From NCBI GenBank assembly GCA_958430865.1, contig CAUDNR010004515.1, positions 1 through 16,726 of the forward strand: a stretch of 16,726 nt of DNA, written 5' to 3'. This DNA is from Entrophospora sp. SA101. Its lineage: Eukaryota > Glomeromycota > Glomeromycetes > Entrophosporales > Entrophosporaceae. The position numbers and the translations under genes are program-made. The notes under the pieces are model-generated. The model was not told where the DNA came from. It saw only the letters and a program-made list of their open reading frames with translations, and did not search any database. Each line of letters begins with the position of its first letter. Position 1 is the first letter of the stretch. Below, piece after piece: positions 1-7,385 of this stretch.

Positions 1-1470
1 TAACTGGAAGAGCTACAAATGCATAAAGCTCGCGTTTTAAAAATCAAAGGCAAGTGATTGTTTTTACTTAGAGGCACAAAAATTGTTTAATAATGAGTTT
101 ACGTTCAATTCATTCGCCAAAGTCCATTGTACAGAAAACGTGTCATGTCGATCATATATTAAAATCAGTCACTGTGAAATGTCGTCCGACTAATATGTAC
201 AACATTGAGTTGTCCCCCCATATCCCTAGATATCACCTAATAATTAAGAGGATGACAAATGGAAGATTTTAATAATCACATTACTAAATTTTAATCCCTG
301 AAATCTTTGGTAACACCAATGTTCACTTTGTCTGGTTTTGTTGCAGCATGCCCCATATAAAAAATTATTTTTATAACTAGAATTCAAAAGAGAAGAAATA
401 TTAGAAATTTATATTAATAATTTACTTAATAATAATAATATATTCAATTTAATTATTTAAAGGATGTGGAAAAACTATTTAATTTCAACAATTGAATTCA
501 TTATATCATATATGCTTATCCAAAGGTCTTTTTTTTTATATTTTTCTTGTGTGTTCCAATCTCTTCTTTGTTTCATCAGTTGTTCCCATGGAACCAAAAA
601 TTTTTTTTTGTTGGATGCAAAAAATTCAGTTCCCACACACTCATTAACTATTACTACTAAACTCGAACATTTCTTAATAATGATCGGTGTAGATAAAATC
701 ATCGATCAGGGACTTGGTACTTTATGTTCCAGGGTCAACTAATTTTAGTGTCAAATGAAAATTTTACGCAAAGACTTTTTATAATATGGTAGGTTTTACT
801 TTAACTTTATCTTTATCAAAGAAAATTTCATAAAGGATAACTTTTGGTATTTGCTTGCAAAAGCATAACTTCGGATCCTCACAGAGGAAAATAATAGATA
901 ATTAACATTCTAATAAAATAAAACTCTTGATGGGATCATTATTTTTATTAATAAAATTAATCGCACTTTTAAAAATAAAAATAAAACATTGTCTTTATTT
1001 ACTTTAGTGAGCAAGCAAGCAAGGTTAGGACTAACGTTGGTTAAATAGTGGGTGTTAACAACGATTAGTAACGTAATTTGCTTTAGTGAGTAAACAAAGG
1101 TTTGGACTCACAGATTCGTCTAGGTGCGAGAAAGAGGGAACCAAAGTAAAGTTGTAAATTAATTAATTGACAAGCATCGAATTATTTGCAATTAACTGAC
1201 AAGAGTAACCCAAAAGTTAAGCCAATATCACCATTTAACAAGAATCAAAAAACTATAAAAAGTTTATTATTTCAAACCATTATTATAATTTAGCTTTGAA
1301 AAACAAAATAATGATAAAATAAAAAAGATAATAATAAATTTATAGTGGAGTTTAAATTAGTCGTTCATCGCATCTTTTACTATTATTGCTATAATCTAAT
1401 GTTAATTAATTAATTAATTAATCAATTGGAAATTACCATCCATTAATTTTTATTCACCTTTGTCAACATT
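1..1470. other. Intergenic A+T-rich region, no supported gene
   Basis: No open frame here shows domain-like composition, and the longest ones (464-742 plus, 475-702 minus) overlap each other and look like chance. The stretch holds poly-A/T runs, a short diverged direct repeat (1002-1036 and 1081-1112) and a TTAA-type simple repeat near 1402-1422. Close to the kinase stop there is an AATAAA on the minus strand (read from 1449-1454), a plausible poly(A) signal about 17 nt downstream of that stop. Confidence 0.6.
1002..1112. repeat. Short diverged direct repeat, two copies about 79 bp apart
   Basis: The sequence starting CTTTAGTGAGCAAGCAAGC at 1002 recurs as CTTTAGTGAGTAAACAAAGG at 1081. In both copies it is followed by a TTxGGACT-type block (TTAGGACTAACG and TTTGGACTCACAG). 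The copies are about 33 bp each. No terminal inverted repeat or target duplication was found, so the origin is unknown. Confidence 0.5.
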
Positions 1471-2970
1471 CTAAAGAAAAGAGTTAAAATCAAGACTATT
1501 TAATGAACTATCATTACTTGTATAAATTTTCAAGCTTTTAGATTTAGCAATATCTTCATCTAATATTCTGCTTGTATGATATGCATCTGGATGTGATTTG
1601 TGTACTTGTTGTGAATCACTATCACCACCACTACTAGTAGTGTTATTACCATTATTATTTTTAATAGTTTCTTCTAGATTATAAGCAAACTCAAGCAGCT
1701 CTCTACTAGTTGGTCTTTTTGATGGATCCACGTCCCAACACCTCTGCATCATTTGCACATAATCTTCAGGCATTCCAGGTAGTATTGGTGGTCGTAAACC
1801 TTTTGCACATATATCAAAAATCAAACGATGATTGTGAGCTCTATCATCAAATGGTGGATGACCTGCAAATATTTCCCACATTAACATCCCAACACTATAG
1901 ATATCTGTTTCTTTGGTGTTCTTTTTGCCTCTAAGTAGCTCAGGTGCAACATATGATACAATCCCATAGGCTTTATTTGATGACTTTTCATCAACTGGCC
2001 CACATAATTCTAAATCTGTAATATAACAACTACCTTTGCTTATTAATATATTACCACTATGTAAATCACAATGAATTAAATCTTTCTGATGTATATCATC
2101 TAATGCATTGCGTAAGCATTTAAAGATTGTGATTTTGTCCTTTAATGTTAAATGACTTTTTTGCAAGTGATCCCTTAAATTTCCTTCTAAATGATGATCT
2201 AAAACTATTGCATAATTTCCATTATCTGGAAATTTAGTCATACCATAACAACAATTAAGCATTTTTGATTTAATTTTACAATAATTCACTGCCTGAAAGT
2301 AAATATAAAATTGATTAGTATTTATATAATACAGTATTGTTTTAAATAACAACTACCAACCTCATCAAAAAAGCTTTTCCTGGATTACTTGAATCATTTA
2401 AACTTTTTAATACCACATGTTGCTTTCCTAAATAACTAAATTCCTTTTTATTTTCATTGTAATCAATTATTCTCCCTCTTGTCCATTTTGCAGTAAAAAT
2501 TGAACTAAATCCACCTTCAGTTAACTTTGTTACTTTTTCAAATTGCTCAAAAGGTATCCATTCTAAAATATAAGTTGGCAGAGAAGATTTTGTTTGAGAT
2601 TGTTGAATAAAATCATCAATTATGTTATTTCCAGATGTCCAACTGGTGAAAAGACTCTGTAATTGTAAACTAATACAACCTTCACAGAATCTATCAGAGT
2701 ATCTTGTCAATTTACATTTGTTACATTCTTTTGATTTGCCCAATCCATACACTGCATTACTTAATTCAAACTCATAAATAAACCTTTCCTTGCAAAATTT
2801 ATTTTCATTTTCGGAAAGCTCCTTGTTTTTTTGACCAATGAAAAAAAATAAATTTTTCTACTTTCTCTATCAGAATTAACCACTGCATTACGATATATTT
2901 CACCATAAATTTTGCATAGAAAATCCTTTCTTTCTGGTGATAACGATGATAATAATCTAGCGTATGACAT
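1471..2970 (-). CDS. TKL-like protein kinase, two exons, frameshifted in exon 1
   Basis: This is a predicted Ser/Thr-type (tyrosine-kinase-like) kinase of the class expanded in Glomeromycotina; the substrate is unknown. Exon 1 is 2357-2970 from the ATG at 2970 (MSYARLLSSL), intron 2293-2356 is a GT-AG intron of 64 bp, and exon 2 is 1471-2292, ending in TAG. If the shift is bridged the product is about 478 residues. There is a CxxC...CxxC zinc-ribbon-like motif (Cys 83, 86, 96, 99), a glycine loop TEGGFSSIFTAKW (about 151-163), the VAIK-type lysine in VVLK (189), the catalytic loop HCDLHSGN (Asp 281), APE (321-323) and RCWDVDPSKRP. The tail is rich in N, S and G. Oddities: the frame breaks in a T8 run at 2841-2848, where the upstream frame reads SRK and the downstream frame resumes at FIGQKNKELS; the DFG position reads DLE; and exon 1 seems to use a shifted donor. 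It may be a pseudogene, or the T-run shift may be a sequencing error. The family call is secure; functionality is not. Confidence 0.8.
2293..2356 (-). other. Intron of the kinase gene
   Basis: On the minus strand the intron begins GTAGTT (from 2356) and ends TTTCAG (at 2293). Using this donor joins ...KAFLMRL to AVNYCKIK in phase 0. The alternative donor GTTGGT four bases upstream (from 2360) would put a TGA two codons into exon 2. The related pseudogene at 4539 has the matching sequence GGTTGGTAGC at the same place and an AAG acceptor before GTAATGAATTATTG. Confidence 0.65.
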
Positions 2971-3398
2971 TATATAAAAATATAAAATATAAAAGTCGAC
3001 TTGATGTTTTAACAGTGAAGATTTTTTCGAGAATAACAATTACATTATTTCCTTTTTCTTTACGGAATTAATGGTGTGTAACAAACAATGTTCTCGTAAT
3101 ATTGTGTGATAATCTAACTTTTTGTTATAATGGGTTTTTTTTGACAGTAAAATAGTTTATTTATTGCCTTTAAATTTTTCTCTAACAGGATCAATTGATA
3201 AAGAATTAATATAAATCTTGAAAAATTGAAAATGAAAATTGCATTATTTAAAGAACAACTCCAATCAGCGCCAAACTCTAGTGGTTGATTTATCGTGACT
3301 CAACAATTAAAGGATTTCAGCATTCTTTGTTTTCTATTTTCATCACTTTTAAATTAAAACTTACAAAAATTTGTACCAAACAAAACCTATCTTGTGTG

Positions 3399-3931
3399 CT
3401 ATGTAAAGGTCGTTCTACGTATCAACATTGATCAACGTATGTTGCTTCGAACTCAGACGCCCAATTCCGTTTTTACTTTATTATTAATATTACTTTGTAA
3501 TGACTATGACGCACAGTTAACTTTAAAGTTAAAATTCGAAAAAATCAATTTAACACAACTCGTAGGTATGTAAAAGTTGCTCTACATGCCAATATTGATC
3601 TGCTTCAAACTCAGGCACTAAAGACAATTCAGACGCGTATTGATTTTTTCATTTTATGAAATGTAATGATAAAGAAGAAATATTGGTAACAGTTGTAATA
3701 GTTTTAGTAATAATAAAACAAATTAAAACTATTCTATTATTATTACATACATATGAGTTGTGTTAAATTGATTTTTTTTCGAATTTTCGACTTTTGAAGT
3801 TAACTACATATAATAATAATAGTAATACACAATAATATTAATAATGTGCTTGAACGTCTGAATTTGAAAAACACATAGTAATAGGATGGTGGTAATATTG
3901 GTACGTACGTATAATGACTTTTACATAGTAC
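3399..3931. repeat. Three diverged copies of a ~60-75 bp unit near the centre of the inverted duplication
   Basis: The unit reads roughly (C/G)TATGTAAA(A/G)GT..., then TCTAC, a CAATATT/CAACATT block, and a GCTTC(G/A)AACTCAG(A/G)C block. Plus-strand copies lie at 3399-3460 and 3566-3618, and a minus-strand copy at about 3858-3931. The plus-minus pair is explained by the inverted duplication, but the second plus-strand copy is not, so a tandem duplication happened on the left side too. Confidence 0.6.
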
Positions 3932-4538
3932 GCTAGACAGTTTAGGCACAGTTATTTGTAAGTTTGATTTTGAAGTTTAGAGTGATAAAAATCGTAAACA
4001 AAGAAAAAGAAGAATGCTAAACTTCTTTATTAGAATCATGACGAATCAATCACTTGTTGATGTTAAAGATGCTCTTTAAAATAATGTAATTTTTATTAAG
4101 ATTATATATACCTAAACGGTCCGAGTATTCTTTAATGGTAACACCAAATCATGAACTCGCATTCTTATTGGTCAATTTAACAATCAGCAAAAGTAAAAAT
4201 AGTCAATCGACCAACCCGAATTTTTTTTCAGATCATTTTCATATTAGGAAATGATATGCTTAGAGAAAAATTTTATCGGCTATCAACCGTTTAAGGGATA
4301 CTATTAATTTGTTAGTGTGAAAACTATATATATATACCATGATGACAGTAATCAATTATAGTAATATATAGGATAAACTATTTTTACCCCATTAATGTAT
4401 CACAGGAGAATTGTTTGTTGCACGCTATTCAGTTCTCCACAAATAAAAAAAAGGAGATAATGTTATTACCCAAAAAAAAACTCATTTTCTCCGCTCTATT
4501 CATTAAAACACCAAATTTTAAATTTTTATCTTTACGTC

Positions 4539-5188
4539 ATGTCATACAAGAAATTATTATCACCAGAAAGAGTGGAATTTGTATTTAAAATTCATGCTGA
4601 AATGTATCATAATGCCTTGGCCAATTCTGATAAAGAAAGTCGAAAAGATTATTTCTGAAAATGATAAAGAATGTTGTGAAGAAAGACTTATTTATGGTTT
4701 GAGTTAAGAAATGCAAGAGGTAAAGGAAGACAAACAAAAGAATGTAACAAGTGTAAATTGACAAAATATTCTGATAGATTCTGTGAAGGTTGTATTAATT
4801 TACAATTACAGAATCTTTTCACCACTTGGACATCTGGAAATAACATAATTGATAACTTTATTCAATAATATCAAATGAAATCATCTTTGCCAATTTATAT
4901 TTTAGAATGGATGCCTTTTAAAAAAGTAATAAAGTTGACTGAAGGTGGTTTTAGTTCAATTTATAAAGTTGCACGGACAAGAGGAAATATAATTTATTAT
5001 GATGAGAATAAAAGGAATTTAGTTGTTTTGGAAGACAACTTGTAGTATTAAAAAATTTAAATAATTCAAGTAATCCAGGAAAAGGCTTTTTTGACGGGGT
5101 TGGTAGCTGTCGTTTCAACAATATTGTTATTATATAATATTAATTGATTTTATTTATTTAAGGTAATGAATTATTGTAATATTAAATT
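4539..5188 (+). pseudogene. Broken, truncated copy of the neighbouring kinase gene
   Basis: This is a degraded paralogue of the kinase at 1471-2970, in opposite orientation. It opens at ATG 4539 (MSYKKLLSPERVEF...) and matches the neighbour's N-terminus. Lesions seen: TGA at 4656-4658 after RKDYF, about 50 bp missing relative to the neighbour straight after it, a frame change before KECNKCKLTKYSDRFC, TAA at 4866-4868 where the neighbour has a Gln codon, and a further shift after DENKR near 5010. The zinc-ribbon-like cysteines and the glycine loop (TEGGFSSIYKV) remain readable. The match runs through the intron position (about 5100-5161) and about 27 bp into exon 2, then stops, so the catalytic kinase domain is absent. 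It cannot encode a kinase. Confidence 0.88.
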
Positions 5189-5190
5189 AG

Positions 5191-5427
5191 GGTTGATTAT
5201 TCCTTGCTCTTTTTAATAATATTTAACGTAATAAATAATAAGTTACGAGATATATAAACCGTATGGACGGAATTCATGATTGAAATGATGCTAGTACGTT
5301 TTTGATTACATGTATCAAATTCGATTAGATTGCGTTTTATGAACAATGTTGAAATGCGGTTTTGTGTTGCATAATAAATATACTAAAAACATTTACACAA
5401 ATCAAAAAATTCGGTTTATGATACAAA
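5191..5427. other. Intergenic, no supported gene
   Basis: This is A+T-rich DNA between the end of the kinase-copy homology and the first MITE. It contains scattered TTCGGTTTATG-like words that recur, diverged, near 5600, 5850 and 5980. They could be remains of an older element, but no boundaries can be set. Confidence 0.4.
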
Positions 5428-5568
5428 CAGGGCTGGCAGCGTAAAGGTTAAAAACCTAATTTAGTAATAATCATCTTGACTAAACTTGACTAAACTTGAC
5501 TTAACATATGACTAAATAGTTTAGTCAGTTTAGCCAAATACTTATTTGAATTACACAAACCAGCCCCG
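5428..5568. mobile_element. hAT-type MITE, 141 bp, with 8-bp target site duplication
   Basis: The left end is CAGGGCTGG and the right end is CCAGCCCCG, which form 9-bp terminal inverted repeats with one mismatch. The element is flanked directly by GATACAAA at 5420-5427 and again at 5569-5576, a perfect 8-bp duplication, which is the hAT signature; the CAGGG start fits hAT ends. It is too short to encode anything. Inside are three near-tandem TTGACTAAAC units (about 5477-5506), followed by a partly complementary GTTTAGTCAGTTTAG stretch, so the element could fold. An autonomous hAT partner is not in the window; the BED-finger fragment near 9204 is a possible old relative but no link is shown. 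Confidence 0.85.
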
Positions 5569-5705
5569 GATACAAAACGATTTTTATCAATTGTTCAAAA
5601 TAAATTCGGCTTACAACGTTATAAAATACAATATTTATCTAAAGATTGTTGCACGAATACATTTTAAAATCACTTGGAAGATATACTAAAAAATTTAATA
5701 AATTT

Positions 5706-5855
5706 TCAACACCAATATAATAGAAATTTTTGGAATAAAGGTTTCCATCCTGTTTGTTGTTCATCTATTTCTATTTCTGTTGGTTGAATTAATGCAATAT
5801 ATCCTCGTCTTTTTATTAGAATTTTATCATTATAAGACGAATTTTTAAAACCAGT
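5706..5855 (-). pseudogene. Possible coding remnant, 50 codons, no start codon
   Basis: On the minus strand the frame from 5855 to the TGA at 5706-5708 is open for 49 sense codons and has protein-like composition (around KRRGYIALIQPTEIEIDEQQ, then TGWKPLFQKFLLYWC). It begins right after an in-frame stop and has no ATG. I do not recognise the family. It could be an isolated exon, a transposon remnant or chance, though the mixed charged and aromatic make-up is unlike the low-complexity surroundings. Confidence 0.3.
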
Positions 5856-6020
5856 TTATGATCATATTTGGCTTAGAAAGTTATATTTTTATTATTTTGT
5901 ACAAACCATTAAGTTCGGTTCAAAATAATTTTTATTAAATATGATTTGGGTTAACCAATTTTGTATCGTTATAAAGCGAAAATCGGTTTATGGTGGTTCA
6001 TTGATCGAGGCTTGACTGTA

Positions 6021-6206
6021 CACAGTAAATCTCGGTTTAACGGATAGTTCGGGCAATTAATGTTAGTATTAGGGAAAATTTTCCAAAAATCCGTTAAACT
6101 GAGATTTCCGCTATATCGAGAAGGTTTTCATTATGGAACCGTTCTTTGAACTTTATCCGTAAAACCGAGATTTTTAATTAGTATCGCTAAACCGAGATTC
6201 GCTGTG
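6021..6206. mobile_element. Mariner/pogo-like MITE, 186 bp, flanked by TA
   Basis: The ends are CACAGTAAATCTCGGTTTAA and, reverse complemented from the right, CACAGCGAATCTCGGTTTAG, giving terminal inverted repeats of about 20-25 bp. TA lies directly outside each end (6019-6020 and 6207-6208), as expected for Tc1/mariner-pogo superfamily insertions. The ATCTCGGTTTAACGG word occurs four times: at the left end, inverted at about 6089-6106, inverted at about 6155-6172, and inverted at the right end. A GGAAAATTTTCC palindrome sits at 6073-6084. There is no coding capacity. The superfamily call rests on the TA duplication and end sequence only. Confidence 0.75.
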
Positions 6207-6435
6207 TATTTATTAAAAAAATCGATAATAAATAAAAGTATTTGTATTATTTTTGTATTCAAAAAAAATGGGATTATAACCGGAAAGCATTGTGATTTAT
6301 TGTTAATAATAAAAAAAAAAAGGAAAATATACCCAAAGACATCAGCGATTTATTGTAACAAAAAGTGGAATTGTTGTCTATATTTTGTTGCACGAAATTT
6401 TCTGCACAATTAACACAAATCCCCTCACTCAATTG

Positions 6436-6909
6436 ATGAAAAAGATATTTCTGGGCATCTTGATGATGTTTTATCTTTTAACTAATGCTCATATTGAAGA
6501 ATATATTATAAAAACTCACCAGAAGAAAATGTAGGCGAATGTTCTTTGAATCAATCACAAAAACATAACTACCTTTCATATTTAAATAATGCAACATGTT
6601 GTACTGATTCATATCTAAGGAATATAAATTATCAAAATGCTTTTAGATGATATGAAGTATTTATTAGCCTTAATAAGGAATACCAAGATTCATTTTTATT
6701 AGGCTTTATGACGGTAGTCAAATTTCAATAAAATAATTGACTCGTGGAAAATACCTCAAACAACGGAAATTAAATATTCTAACATTCTAAAATGTAACAG
6801 ACCTTTAATTCTCAGATTAAATTTAAAACAAAGGAATTTAAATGATTTGATCACTTTAGAAATAACTAGCTTTGATATCCTTAGAATGTCACACACCCCA
6901 ATAAGTTAA
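6436..6909 (+). pseudogene. Degraded gene for a possible small secreted protein
   Basis: From ATG 6436 the frame reads MKKIFLGILMMFYLLTNAHI, a good signal-peptide profile (basic start, hydrophobic core, small residue near the cut site). It reaches a stop at about 6532-6534. A one-base shift in an A run near 6511-6516 restores a long open stretch (SPEENVGECSLNQSQKHN... NNATCCTDSYLRN) with one TGA after QNAFR. A second shift after VVKFQ opens WKIPQTTEIKYSNILKC..., which ends at TAA 6907-6909. Three lesions over about 155 codons argue for a dead gene; a multi-exon gene with introns that I missed is less likely, as no GT-AG pairs fit the breaks. I do not recognise the family. Confidence 0.45.
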
Positions 6910-6965
6910 GTGAATCTATGAATAGAACCAGCTGTTTAATTAGGTTCAAAAACTAGTATTTTGAT

Positions 6966-7220
6966 TAAGGTTTCTGGTCCAAACTGTTTTCTCAAAGCCC
7001 AAACTAGTTTGGGCAATTTGGGCTTCTCAACATTTTTTATAAGCATGAACATTAAAAAACTATATGAATCAACTTGTTTTAACTTAAACAACTTTAAAAT
7101 AATTTCGCCCAATTTCGGCTAGTAACAAAAAGTAGTTTGGGCTTATAAAAAAATAATTTTTGCCCAAAGTATTTGGGCAATTTCGGCTACTAATAGAAGC
7201 AGTTTCGGCCAGAAACCTTA
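6966..7220. mobile_element. hAT-like MITE, 255 bp, with 8-bp target site duplication
   Basis: The left end is TAAGGTTTCTGG; the right end is CCAGAAACCTTA, its perfect complement. The inverted match continues with few mismatches through a CAAACTG/CGAAACTG block to about 20 bp. ATTTTGAT lies immediately outside both ends (6958-6965 and 7221-7228), a perfect 8-bp duplication. The TAAGG start fits the YARNG rule for hAT ends. The interior is built from AGCCCAAA / TTTGGGC words in both orientations (for example GCCCAAACTAGTTTGGGC at about 6997-7014), so it could fold strongly. No coding capacity. Confidence 0.85.
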
Positions 7221-7385
7221 ATTTTGATTGTAAATCATGTCAAATTTGCCTAGTATTAAGTGTGTGAATTTTGTTATCTACATAGTTGATTTGGAAATTT
7301 ATGGAGATTGTTATACGTGTATTTTATTGTAAGAATTTGAAAATTGATAATTTTTATGACATAAATAAACATGGTTTAAAAAAAA

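Larger units (their letters stand above)
2275..5190. repeat. Large imperfect inverted duplication carrying two kinase 5' regions
   Basis: The left arm (about 2275-3570) and the right arm (about 3752-5190, reverse complemented) align in order through the start of kinase exon 2, the intron, exon 1, the upstream DNA and the inner arms. Clear anchors are AATCAATTTAACACAACTC at about 3543-3561, whose complement lies at about 3757-3775, and TTCAGAC-type blocks near 3450 and 3855. Further anchors are GTGTGTAACAAACAAT (3073-3088) against its counterpart near 4408-4422, and the start codons at 2970 and 4539. About 180 bp separates the arms. The arms are strongly diverged with indels, so the event is old. 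The right arm seems to carry an extra block of roughly 150-200 bp between about 4090 and 4235. Confidence 0.8.

Noticed and set aside
464..742. 92-codon plus-strand frame with an overlapping 75-codon minus-strand frame
   Set aside because: Low-complexity composition, no motif, and frames on both strands over the same A+T-rich DNA look like chance.
1710..1934. 74-codon plus-strand frame inside kinase exon 2
   Set aside because: It is an antisense shadow of the kinase catalytic domain.
6204..6413. 69-codon plus-strand frame
   Set aside because: It starts in the right end of the MITE at 6021-6206 and is mostly Lys/Ile/Asn from poly-A DNA.
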